Numbered from the stretch's first letter, positions 1 through 6,316 are shown. The stretch is DNA of 16,080 nt from an uncultured Collinsella sp. (GCA_900545165.1 UQYA01000041.1:1-16080); one strand, 5' to 3'. Notes: generated by a model from the letters alone, not told the origin. Numbers and translations are program-made.

Positions 1-1219
1 CGAGCAGCTCGGCCAGCGTGTCGGCGGCGGCAAGCGCTGCGGCCTTGTCGGCAGCGTCGCCCGCCTGCTCCAAGTACTGGTTGCACTCGGTCACAAAGCC
101 AAAGACGGCACCCATGGCACCAGCAGTGTTAAAGTCGTCGTCCATGCACTCCTTAAAGGCGGCGCGGGTCTCAGCGGCCTTGGCGGCAAACGCCTCGGCG
201 GCAGCCGCATCGGCATCGGCCGTCGCGTGGTTCGCGGCCCAGCGCAGGTTCTCGACCGTACCGGCGATACGCGTGAGCGAGTTCTCGGCACCCTCCAGGC
301 GCTCCCAAGAAAAGTCGAGCGGCGAGCGATAGCTCGTCTGCAGCATCAGCAGACGCAGGGCGGCAGCGGAGTGCTGCTCGAGGACCTCGGCCAGCGTAAA
401 GAAGTTGCCGAGCGACTTGGACATCTTCTCGCCGTCTACCAGCAGCATGCCCGTGTGCATCCAGGTGTTGGAGAAGCCCTGGTGCCAGGCGCAGGTGGCC
501 TGAGCGCACTCGTTCTCGTGATGCGGGAAGGCAAGGTCGGAGCCGCCGCCGTGGATGTCGATCGGAGTGCCCAGGTAGCGATGCACCATGGCGGCGCACT
601 CGGTGTGCCAACCGGGACGGCCCTCGCCCCAGGGGCTCGGCCAGCTGGGCTCGCCGGGCTTGGCGGCCTTCCACAGGGCAAAGTCGAGCGGGTCGTTCTT
701 GTCCTCGTTCTCCTCGATGCGCGCGCCAACCATAAGGTCGTCGATGTTGCGGCCCGAGACCTGACCATAGTTGGGATCGCTGCGCACGGCAAAGTACACG
801 TCGCCGTTATCGGCGGCATAGGCATGGCCCTGCTCGATAAGCGTCTTGATCATGGCGATCATGGGGCCGATCTCTTTGGTGGCACGAGGACGCACATCCG
901 GATCGAGCACGTTGGCGGCGCGCATGACGCCGATGAACTTGTCGGAGAACTCCGTTGCGACCTCGGCGGCAGTGCGGCCCTGCTCGTTGGCGCGCTTGAT
1001 GATCTTGTCATCGACATCGGTGAGGTTCTGGGCGAATGTGACCTCGTAGCCGCTCGCGATGAGCCAGCGGCGGATCACGTCAAAGCTGATGAACGTGCGG
1101 GCATTGCCGATGTGGATGTTGTCGTAGACCGTGGGGCCGCACACGTACATGCGGACCTTGCCGGACTCGATGGGCTGGAATTCTTCCTTTTTATGGGTAG
1201 CGCTGTTGTAGATACGCAT
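1..1219 (-). CDS. cysS: Cysteinyl-tRNA synthetase (partial, C-terminus beyond the left edge)
   Basis: Class I aminoacyl-tRNA synthetase that charges tRNA-Cys with cysteine in the cytoplasm. 406 codons lie in the window; the E. coli enzyme has 461 residues, so the last part of the anticodon-binding end is off the left edge. Visible landmarks are the HIGN signature at residues 36-39, the KMSKS loop at 265-269, and the catalytic zinc ligands C27, C208, H233 and E237. Each zinc ligand is one residue before the E. coli equivalent. The ATG start is preceded by AAGGAG, which is formed by the last codons of ispF; the ispF stop lies only 3 nt upstream, so translation is probably coupled. It is the last visible gene of the disA-ispD-ispF-cysS operon. 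The family assignment is certain; the C-terminal extent is unknown. Confidence 0.97.
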   Translation of the reverse strand, partial: MRIYNSATHKKEEFQPIESGKVRMYVCGPTVYDNIHIGNARTFISFDVIRRWLIASGYEVTFAQNLTDVDDKIIKRANEQGRTAAEVATEFSDKFIGVMRAANVLDPDVRPRATKEIGPMIAMIKTLIEQGHAYAADNGDVYFAVRSDPNYGQVSGRNIDDLMVGARIEENEDKNDPLDFALWKAAKPGEPSWPSPWGEGRPGWHTECAAMVHRYLGTPIDIHGGGSDLAFPHHENECAQATCAWHQGFSNTWMHTGMLLVDGEKMSKSLGNFFTLAEVLEQHSAAALRLLMLQTSYRSPLDFSWERLEGAENSLTRIAGTVENLRWAANHATADADAAAAEAFAAKAAETRAAFKECMDDDFNTAGAMGAVFGFVTECNQYLEQAGDAADKAAALAAADTLAELL

Positions 1220-1222
1220 TCG

Positions 1223-1717
1223 TTACTCCTTAACGGTTTTCTGTAGCAGGCAGACGGCCCAGGCGCCGATTCCCTCGCCCTGGCCTTCCCAACCGAGCTT
1301 TTCGGTCGTAGTGGCGGCGACGCCCACGTTTTCGACGTCAACGCCCAGGGCATGGGCAAGGTTGGCGCGCATGGCATCGCGGTGCGGGGTGATCTTGGGT
1401 TGCTGACAGGCAATGGTGCAATCGGCATCGACAAACTCGAAGCCCAGCTCGCGCGCATAGTCCATTACGCGGGCAAGCAGCACCATCGAATCGGCACCCT
1501 CGTAGGCGGGATCGGTATCGGGGAATAGCTTGCCGATGTCTCCCCCGCGGCAGGCGCCCAGAATGGCGTCGGCCAAAGCGTGCGCGAGCACATCGGCATC
1601 CGAGTGGCCCAGCAGGCCGCGCTCGTAGGGAATGTCGACACCGCCGATGATACATCGACGCCCCTCCACCAGACGGTGGACGTCGTAGCCATGGCCAATG
1701 CGCAGGTTACTGAACAT
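1223..1717 (-). CDS. ispF: 2-C-methyl-D-erythritol 2,4-cyclodiphosphate synthase
   Basis: MEP (non-mevalonate) isoprenoid pathway enzyme. It cyclises CDP-methylerythritol 2-phosphate to methylerythritol cyclodiphosphate with release of CMP, normally as a trimer with a divalent metal at each active site. The 164-residue product is normal length. It shows GYDVHR (D12 and H14 metal ligands), LLGHSDADVLAH (H46 third ligand) and the TTTEKLG stretch near the C-terminus. I chose the ATG at 1717 because it starts MFSNLRIGHGYDVHRL as in relatives and is preceded by a GAGAGGA ribosome-binding site. An in-frame ATG at 1750 would add 11 unconserved residues and overlap ispD by 44 nt. The chosen start overlaps the ispD end by 11 nt, which suggests translational coupling with the preceding pathway gene. 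Confidence 0.96.
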   Translation of the reverse strand: MFSNLRIGHGYDVHRLVEGRRCIIGGVDIPYERGLLGHSDADVLAHALADAILGACRGGDIGKLFPDTDPAYEGADSMVLLARVMDYARELGFEFVDADCTIACQQPKITPHRDAMRANLAHALGVDVENVGVAATTTEKLGWEGQGEGIGAWAVCLLQKTVKE

Positions 1718-2435
1718 GGGGAAGGTCCTCTCCCTCGGCCATGCGGCCAAGCAGAATCGCGGTTACGGGACGCAGGTCCTCGGGCACCGTCACCTTAAGG
1801 TTATCGCGCGGACTCTGGACGCAGCGGACGCGCCCACCCATGCGCTCGACCAGCGACGAATCGTCGGTACCGATAAAGCCCTCGGCAATCGCCGCGGCAT
1901 GGGCACGCTTCATAGCGTCGACGCTAAAGATCTGCGGCGTCTGCGCGGCCCAATAGAGCTCACGCGGCGGCGTCTCGACGATATTATCGCCGTCAACGAT
2001 CTTGAGCGTGTCGATCGCGGGCTGACCGCACACGACGCCGTCGAGAGCACGGTCGCTCACGAGCACGTCGATAGCGTGGTCGATGGCCTCGGTCGTAATG
2101 AGCGGACGAGCGCCATCGTGAATGGCGACGTATTCAAAGCCCGCCGGCACCGCGTGCACGCCGGCGCGGGTGGAATCCTGGCGGGTATCGCCGGCATCGG
2201 CAAAGCTGATGGGCGTGTCATAGTCAAACGGGTCGATGGCCAGGCGGCGCATCTCGGCACGGCGCTCGGCAGGGCAAACCACGACGATATGGCCGACCTT
2301 GTCGCTACGATCGAACGCGCGGATGGACCAGCTCATGAGCGGACGGCCCGCCACGTTAACGAGCTGCTTGCCGCCGGGGTTACCAAAGCGCTGGCCGCTG
2401 CCACCGGCAACGACCACGGCGCATACGGGCGCCAT
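1707..2435 (-). CDS. ispD: 2-C-methyl-D-erythritol 4-phosphate cytidylyltransferase
   Basis: MEP-pathway enzyme that transfers CMP from CTP to methylerythritol 4-phosphate, giving CDP-methylerythritol; two steps later ispF uses the phosphorylated product. At 242 residues it is close to the usual 230-240. The N-terminal nucleotide-binding loop VVAGGSGQRFG (residues 8-18, with R16 and K23) is clear. So are the substrate-binding segment IHDGARP (105-111), the TDDSSLVE segment, and NLKVT near the end, whose lysine is a known substrate contact. Its ATG shares one base with the disA stop (TAATG), a classic coupling junction. The 3' end overlaps ispF by 11 nt. No ispE is visible in the window. Confidence 0.96.
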   Translation of the reverse strand: MAPVCAVVVAGGSGQRFGNPGGKQLVNVAGRPLMSWSIRAFDRSDKVGHIVVVCPAERRAEMRRLAIDPFDYDTPISFADAGDTRQDSTRAGVHAVPAGFEYVAIHDGARPLITTEAIDHAIDVLVSDRALDGVVCGQPAIDTLKIVDGDNIVETPPRELYWAAQTPQIFSVDAMKRAHAAAIAEGFIGTDDSSLVERMGGRVRCVQSPRDNLKVTVPEDLRPVTAILLGRMAEGEDLPHVQ

Positions 2436-3502
2436 TATGCGTTCCCCTGTTTGGTACCCTTCATGCGGTACAGTGAGTCCGCAAGAATGGCAGGGTTGTT
2501 AACGCCAAAGTCGCCCAGGCGCTCCGGATCCTCGCTGATGTCGTCCATGAGCTCCTGCAGCGAGCCGTACTCGTCGACGATCTTCTCGGCCACGCCGTCG
2601 CGCACGACGGACACGCGAGAAAGCGTGCGCAGGCCCAGCGGCGTCATGACGGAGTCCTCATCCAAGTCGTCATAACCCAGAACCGCCGCCACATGCTGCG
2701 GGTCAGACAGGTCCTTAGGCGTCATACGGCTCAGCTCGGCTCGGATCTTCTCGGCGTTTGCCTCGGAAGAATCGCTTGCGTAGTCGCGGATCATCAGGTC
2801 GTATTCGGTATCCATGCTGGAGCCCGCGAGCTGCTCAAGCTGCATCTGCACGAGCTTGCCCTGGTTGCCCAGCTTGACGATGCAATCCTTAAGCTCGGTC
2901 TTTGCCTGCTGCATGATCTCGAAACTCGAGAAAATGCCGGTGATGTCAGCGAGCGTAACGTAGTCGTCGAGCTCGAGGGCCGTCAGGCGCAGCAGGGAGC
3001 GATCGAGCGACTGGCGGGTTGTCTGGAGCGTGGCGACGAGCTGGTTGACCGAGCTCATGATGGTGGTGACGGGCTGGATCTCGTAGCTCTTACCGTGAAC
3101 GTACACGTTAACGACGGCACGACGGGCAGAGACCGAGATTACGATGGCGTCCGTGAGCACCGACATGCGAGCGGCGGTACGGTGACGCATGCCCGTCTCG
3201 CTCGTGGCAAGCGAGGGATCGGGATTGAGGTGGAAGTTGGCGCGCAGGATCTGGGTGAGGTCGCCGTCGATGACGATGGCACCGTCCATCTTGGAGAGCT
3301 CGAACAGACGGTTCGAGGTAAACGAAATGTTGAGCGGAAAGCCGTCGTTACCGGCAGCGAGCACGTTTTCGGTGTCGCCGACGCAGATAAGGGCACCCAG
3401 GTGACCGGCGATGATCATGTCGAGGGCGGTGCGGATCGGCTGACCGGGGGCAGTCAGGCGGATGGCCTGTTCCATACGCTTTTGCAGCTCGTTCTTATCC
3501 AA
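2435..3502 (-). CDS. disA: DNA integrity scanning diadenylate cyclase (c-di-AMP synthase)
   Basis: Converts two ATP to the second messenger c-di-AMP. In Bacillus the octameric protein scans DNA for branched structures through helix-hairpin-helix domains and stops synthesis on damage. The 355-residue product has the full family architecture: an N-terminal DAC domain with the DGA motif at 73-75 and RHRTA at 106-110, both needed for ATP binding and catalysis, then a helical linker around 150-280 and a C-terminal HhH region. The start codon is TTG, with GGGAG seven bases upstream; the upstream ATG codons nearby are out of frame. It is the first gene of the operon with ispD, ispF and cysS and faces away from mntP. 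c-di-AMP in related bacteria controls potassium and osmolyte balance, so the isoprenoid and tRNA genes are probably co-transcribed neighbours rather than partners. Confidence 0.97.
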   Translation of the reverse strand: MDKNELQKRMEQAIRLTAPGQPIRTALDMIIAGHLGALICVGDTENVLAAGNDGFPLNISFTSNRLFELSKMDGAIVIDGDLTQILRANFHLNPDPSLATSETGMRHRTAARMSVLTDAIVISVSARRAVVNVYVHGKSYEIQPVTTIMSSVNQLVATLQTTRQSLDRSLLRLTALELDDYVTLADITGIFSSFEIMQQAKTELKDCIVKLGNQGKLVQMQLEQLAGSSMDTEYDLMIRDYASDSSEANAEKIRAELSRMTPKDLSDPQHVAAVLGYDDLDEDSVMTPLGLRTLSRVSVVRDGVAEKIVDEYGSLQELMDDISEDPERLGDFGVNNPAILADSLYRMKGTKQGNA

Positions 3503-3638
3503 GGCATCGCTCCCATCGTATACGCTCCATAAACGTCAATAAGTTTCTCACGGTTTGCCCCTGTGACGCCCGCAAAATCCGATGCTTACAGAATGAGCGA
3601 ACACAGCTGAGAGCCCCAATCCAAATGAGCTGCTTATG

Positions 3639-3647
3639 TGGTAGCAT
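3639..3647 (+). promoter_or_regulatory. Candidate extended -10 promoter for the mntP leader
   Basis: TGGTAGCAT fits an extended -10 element (TG, one base, then TAGCAT). It would place the transcript start near 3654, just before the first base of the riboswitch closing helix at 3662. No good -35 hexamer is present at 17 nt. The position relative to the riboswitch is the main support, so this is tentative. Confidence 0.35.
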
Positions 3648-3661
3648 CGGGATTCGCATAA

Positions 3662-3759
3662 ATGAGGGAGTAGTCGCGTGATCGGGTTCGCCTCCGGTGG
3701 CGCGGCAAGTCAACACACTGGCCGATGCGGCCTGGCTTGCCTTAATGAACGAGACTCGT
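3662..3759 (+). ncRNA. yybP-ykoY manganese riboswitch aptamer
   Basis: Mn2+-sensing RNA in the leader of mntP. The closing helix pairs AUGAG (3662-3666) with CUCGU (3755-3759). Directly inside it lies the conserved GGAGUAG (3667-3673) of loop L1, and on the other side ACGAGA (3749-3754), corresponding to the conserved GC(A/G)AGA of loop L3. These two loops form the metal site in solved family members. Internal helices are AUCGG/CCGGU (3681-3685 with 3694-3698), GGCAAG/CUUGCC (3704-3709 with 3736-3741) and a GGCC/GGCC hairpin tip (3720-3732). The 3' strand of the closing helix is also part of the terminator stem. Metal binding should therefore block termination and turn mntP on, as known for this class before Mn exporters. 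Confidence 0.87.
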
Positions 3760-3796
3760 GGCTGTGCGCGCAACGCGTACGCCACGGGTCTTTTTT
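3753..3796 (+). terminator. Riboswitch-controlled intrinsic terminator upstream of mntP
   Basis: A 10-bp stem pairs GACUCGUGGC (3753-3762) with GCCACGGGUC (3781-3790), with one G-U pair. It is extended by a second helix around a CAA loop (3764-3770 with 3774-3780) and followed by six T residues (3791-3796). Bases 3755-3759 are shared with the aptamer closing helix, so the two structures exclude each other. Confidence 0.88.
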
Positions 3797-3849
3797 GTTA
3801 CTCCCCCAAGAGGTACACGCGGGCCCGCCCGCAGAGAGGGAGCCAGACT

Positions 3850-4428
3850 ATGGGACTCGCAGAGCTCGTGTTGCTCGCCGTTGGCCTTTCGATGGACGCC
3901 TTTGCCGTTTCCATCTGCAAGGGCCTTGGCATGAAGAAGATCAACCTTAAAGTCGCCATGGTGCTCGGCCTGTTCTTTGGCGGTTTCCAGGCCGGCATGC
4001 CCGTAATTGGGTGGGCCCTTGGTAGCCAGTTCATGGGCATCATCAGCCCCATCGACCACTGGATCGCCTTTATCCTGCTCGCCTTTATCGGCGGCAAGAT
4101 GCTGTGGGAAGCCTTTACTGAGGACGAGAACGAAGGCGACGGCAAGGATGCCGAAAAGATCGACCTGGGCGAATATCTAATCCTTGCCATCGCCACCTCG
4201 ATTGACGCGCTTGCCGTGGGCATCTCGTTTGCCGCGCTCTCGGTCGATATCGTTCCCGCCGTGTCGCTCATTGGCATCACGACCTTTGTCTTCTCCGTTG
4301 CCGGCGTAGCGATCGGCCACACCTTTGGCGCGCGCTACGAAAAGCCCGCCACCATCGTGGGTGGCGTCGTGCTCGTCCTCATCGGCCTCAAGATTTTGCT
4401 GGAGCATCTGGGGATTTTGGCGCTGTAA
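3850..4428 (+). CDS. mntP: Manganese efflux pump MntP
   Basis: Small inner-membrane Mn2+ exporter of 192 residues, the usual size, with about six hydrophobic segments in two related halves. The first half carries GLSMDAFAVSICKG (12-25, with D16) and the second carries the matching ATSIDALAVGISF (115-127, with D119). These paired aspartates in membrane segments are required for transport in E. coli MntP. A charged cytoplasmic loop, roughly 88-108 and rich in Glu and Asp, separates the halves. I chose the ATG at 3850 because GGGAG lies seven bases upstream and the protein then begins inside the first membrane segment; the longer in-frame start at 3697 would lie in the riboswitch. Expression should rise with Mn through the leader RNA. 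A strong terminator follows. Confidence 0.95.
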   Translation: MGLAELVLLAVGLSMDAFAVSICKGLGMKKINLKVAMVLGLFFGGFQAGMPVIGWALGSQFMGIISPIDHWIAFILLAFIGGKMLWEAFTEDENEGDGKDAEKIDLGEYLILAIATSIDALAVGISFAALSVDIVPAVSLIGITTFVFSVAGVAIGHTFGARYEKPATIVGGVVLVLIGLKILLEHLGILAL

Positions 4429-4457
4429 AACACCCTTCAAAACTAAACGTCCGGATG

Positions 4458-4490
4458 AGGCCTCATGCAGAGTTTTGCATGAGGCCTTTT
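4458..4490 (+). terminator. Intrinsic terminator of mntP, containing hipBA operator-like site 1
   Basis: A perfect 12-bp stem pairs AGGCCTCATGCA (4458-4469) with TGCATGAGGCCT (4476-4487) around a six-base loop. The T run begins within the stem end and continues to 4490. The inner 18 bp (4464-4481) is a near-identical copy of the operator-like sequence repeated twice more before hipB. Confidence 0.85.
4464..4481 (+). promoter_or_regulatory. HipB operator-like site 1
   Basis: CATGCAGAGTTTTGCATG is an imperfect palindrome (CATGCA...TGCATG). It differs from site 2 at one base. It lies within the mntP terminator hairpin, and its centre is 27 bp from the centre of site 2. Binding by HipB is inferred from position and repetition. 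Confidence 0.6.
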
Positions 4491-4508
4491 CATGCAGACT
4501 TTTGCATG
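4491..4508 (+). promoter_or_regulatory. HipB operator-like site 2
   Basis: CATGCAGACTTTTGCATG is the central copy of three. It overlaps the region where the -35 element of a hipBA promoter would lie. The equal 27-bp centre spacing on both sides argues for ordered binding of repressor dimers. HipB is the obvious candidate because antitoxins of this family autorepress their operon through repeated palindromes. Confidence 0.7.
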
Positions 4509-4512
4509 TCAT

Positions 4513-4518
4513 ACTATG
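4513..4518 (+). promoter_or_regulatory. Candidate hipBA promoter -10 element
   Basis: TACTAT between operator-like sites 2 and 3 matches the -10 consensus at four of six positions. No clear -35 hexamer is seen at a standard distance; that interval is occupied by site 2. Its location inside the operator array supports the idea of autorepression, but the element itself is weak. Confidence 0.3.
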
Positions 4519-4535
4519 ATGCAAAAGTCTGCACG
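4518..4535 (-). promoter_or_regulatory. HipB operator-like site 3 (inverted copy)
   Basis: On the minus strand this reads CGTGCAGACTTTTGCATC, so it is an inverted copy of site 2 with two outer mismatches. It ends 13 bp before the hipB start codon and would overlap the transcript start. Binding there could block RNA polymerase directly. Confidence 0.68.
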
Positions 4536-4548
4536 TTAGGAGATCGCC

Positions 4549-4980
4549 GTGGATACCCTTCCCATCACCACACCGCGCCAAGCTGGCATCTACGTGCGCC
4601 AGGCACGCGAGGCTCAGGGTCTCACCCGTGCCGCCCTCGCTAATAAGGCCGGTGTTTCGGAGCGCCTGCTCGCATCGCTCGAGCTGGGAGATGCCACGGG
4701 CATTCGGCTCGACAAGCTGTTGACCGTCTTTAACGCACTCGGCATAGGTCTCTTTGCGCAAAGCGATAACGACTCCATCGCATCGCCCTCCGAACATCCG
4801 ATGACGATAGCGGACCTCCCTATCGCGAACTCGAATGCCCTGCCAAAGCCAAGCGTAGGCAGACGACCCGCTCGACAAGGAACGCCAGCTTTCTATGGTG
4901 CCTTGCTGGCCCAAATCGCAGCCGAGCAAGGCCTTTCCGGCACTTCAGACCTCTCCTTTGGCTGTAAGGTTGTGAAATAA
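4549..4980 (+). CDS. hipB: HipB-type antitoxin, Cro/CI helix-turn-helix repressor
   Basis: 143-residue DNA-binding protein. Residues about 14-70 form an HTH_3/Xre domain: VRQAREAQGLTRAALANKAG, then SERLLASLELGD, then a helix ending LTVFNALGI. It should neutralise the HipA kinase downstream and repress the operon. The start is GTG, preceded by AGGAG six bases upstream. The E. coli HipB is only 88 residues, so this one carries a C-terminal extension (about 75-143) rich in Ser, Pro and Ala and ending in a possible helix (FYGALLAQIAAEQ). I do not recognise that extension. The TAA stop is immediately followed by the hipA ATG in the same frame. Three operator-like repeats lie directly upstream. The role is assigned from the HTH plus linkage to hipA. 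Confidence 0.88.
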   Translation: MDTLPITTPRQAGIYVRQAREAQGLTRAALANKAGVSERLLASLELGDATGIRLDKLLTVFNALGIGLFAQSDNDSIASPSEHPMTIADLPIANSNALPKPSVGRRPARQGTPAFYGALLAQIAAEQGLSGTSDLSFGCKVVK

Positions 4981-6285
4981 ATGGCAGAAATGGAGCTTGC
5001 GACCCTCATTTGTGGCGAAATCGCCGGCACTCTCCGGCAAGACGAGCATGGACTCTGCAGCTTTGTATACGCCCCAACCTATCGCGGAGCACCGCTATCG
5101 TTAACAATGCCGCTTTCCAATCGCACATATGGCCATAACATCGTCCGTCCGTTCCTATTTGGCCTTTTGCCCGACAGCCAAGAGCAGCGTCGCGTTATTG
5201 CCGCCGAGCATGACGTTGCATCCAACAACCCCGTCGCCCTCTTGTGCCATATCGGTCTTGACTGCGCGGGGGCCGTTCAGTTTTGTCGAGCCGATCAATT
5301 AGATGCCGCCCACGGCAGGGTCTCAGCATACCGCCCGCTTACCAATTCTCAAATCGCTCACAAGCTCAAAGCAATTCGCGATGACGAAAGAGAGACATGG
5401 ATGGGCTCCAACGAAAGCTGGTCCCTGGGCGGCAACCAAGGCAAATTTGCACTAGCTTGGCATGATGGACAATGGTGCGAATGTCTAGGGTCATCCCCCA
5501 CTACCCATATCTTCAAAAATGGTGTCGTTGGGTTCAAACATCAGGCCTTAAACGAATTCGTCTGCATGAAAACAGCTCGGCGTGTTGGCATTCCAACTGC
5601 CAACGTCTCCTATTGCACATTTGAAGACGAAGCCGCGCTCGTCGTTGAACGGTACGACAGAATGGTCAATAGCAGCGGAAATATCGAAAGGCTGCATCAG
5701 GAGGACTTTTGCCAGGCGCTCGGTGTATTGCCAACCCAGAAATACACCGCCGACGGAGGACCAACTACACGAGACATCCAAGAACGACTGATTAACACAG
5801 TCCCCCACCACATGAATCTTGTGCTTTTTACCTATATGTTGTTCTATAACGCCATTATCGGAGCGCCTGACGCACACGCTAAAAACTACTCGCTCATCCT
5901 AGGCAAAGGCACAAACGCGGCGCTCGCACCCATGTACGATGTCGCATCGGGCTTAGCATACGAACGTATGCGGCGAAAAGCGCGCCTCGCCATGAGCGTT
6001 GGCGGCGAGAACCGTGTGGGGCGCATCGGACCCAACGCAATTCGCCGATACCACGGTATGGGCGACCCCGCGCTGGAGGCGGCGCTCACCGATGCCGGGC
6101 TATCCGAGAAGTTTTGCTTTGCGACCATGATGAACCTCGCCTACGAGGTGCCCATTTGCATGGAAGAGGTCATGGACGAATACGCCGACCTGCCCGGCAT
6201 GGCGGACCTGCGCGAGCATATGCTCGGCCCCGTCCGCGAAAACTGCCAGCGCACCCTCGACCTCATCAGGGCAGAAATGGACTAG
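4981..6285 (+). CDS. hipA: HipA-type toxin, serine/threonine protein kinase
   Basis: 434-residue kinase of the HipA family (E. coli HipA is 440). E. coli HipA phosphorylates GltX, stops charging of tRNA-Glu and induces persistence; the target here is not known. The N-terminal subdomain (1 to about 105) keeps the family pattern PLSLTMPL, FLFGLLPDS and IGLDCAGAV. Then follow WSLGGNQGKFAL (147-158), whose S148 corresponds to the autophosphorylated S150 of E. coli, and VVERYDR (221-227). Next come LHQEDFCQALG, KYTADGGP, the catalytic loop GAPDAHAKN (294-302, catalytic D297) and the metal-binding APMYDVAS (D320). All key residues are present, so it appears active. The ribosome-binding site is weak (TAAGG, 11 bases upstream), which would keep toxin below antitoxin. 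Most of the gene is near 47% GC in sampled stretches, but the last third is 55-72%. Confidence 0.94.
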   Translation: MAEMELATLICGEIAGTLRQDEHGLCSFVYAPTYRGAPLSLTMPLSNRTYGHNIVRPFLFGLLPDSQEQRRVIAAEHDVASNNPVALLCHIGLDCAGAVQFCRADQLDAAHGRVSAYRPLTNSQIAHKLKAIRDDERETWMGSNESWSLGGNQGKFALAWHDGQWCECLGSSPTTHIFKNGVVGFKHQALNEFVCMKTARRVGIPTANVSYCTFEDEAALVVERYDRMVNSSGNIERLHQEDFCQALGVLPTQKYTADGGPTTRDIQERLINTVPHHMNLVLFTYMLFYNAIIGAPDAHAKNYSLILGKGTNAALAPMYDVASGLAYERMRRKARLAMSVGGENRVGRIGPNAIRRYHGMGDPALEAALTDAGLSEKFCFATMMNLAYEVPICMEEVMDEYADLPGMADLREHMLGPVRENCQRTLDLIRAEMD

Positions 6286-6316
6286 GTGGCCGTAATTTCG
6301 CAATTATCAAACAAAA

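Larger units (their letters stand above)
3503..3849. other. Divergent intergenic region between disA and mntP
   Basis: This 347-bp stretch has no protein-coding gene I can support. Its right two thirds holds the yybP-ykoY riboswitch and its terminator, listed separately. The left part (3503-3653) must contain the disA promoter on the minus strand and the mntP promoter on the plus strand. I could not find a convincing -35/-10 pair for disA. An 8-bp inverted repeat, CCGATGCT at 3579-3586 and AGCATCGG at 3643-3650, brackets this part. An apparent reading frame running through the riboswitch into mntP is rejected because the riboswitch and the mntP ribosome-binding site explain the region better. 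Confidence 0.7.

Noticed and set aside
227..1246. Plus-strand open frame (339 codons) antisense to cysS
   Set aside because: cysS on the minus strand carries the HIGN and KMSKS motifs and all zinc ligands.
3495..3785. Small minus-strand frame ending just inside disA
   Set aside because: It crosses the riboswitch antisense strand, has no ribosome-binding site, and its late ATG codons are out of frame with disA, which uses TTG.
3697..3849. In-frame 51-codon extension of mntP through the leader
   Set aside because: It would translate the riboswitch and terminator. It has no ribosome-binding site, whereas the ATG at 3850 has GGGAG at proper spacing and gives the normal MntP length.
4464..4535. 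CRISPR-like short repeat array
   Set aside because: There are only three copies, one inverted, each palindromic and separated by 9 bp. This fits operators, not repeat-spacer units.
4325..4643. Two small plus-strand frames over the mntP end and hipBA control region
   Set aside because: They run across a terminator and the operator repeats, and the encoded repeats (CMRPFHADFCM) come from the palindromes. There is no start signal.
4177..4929. Minus-strand 250-codon frame over mntP and hipB
   Set aside because: It is antisense to two genes with clear families and shows no recognisable domain.
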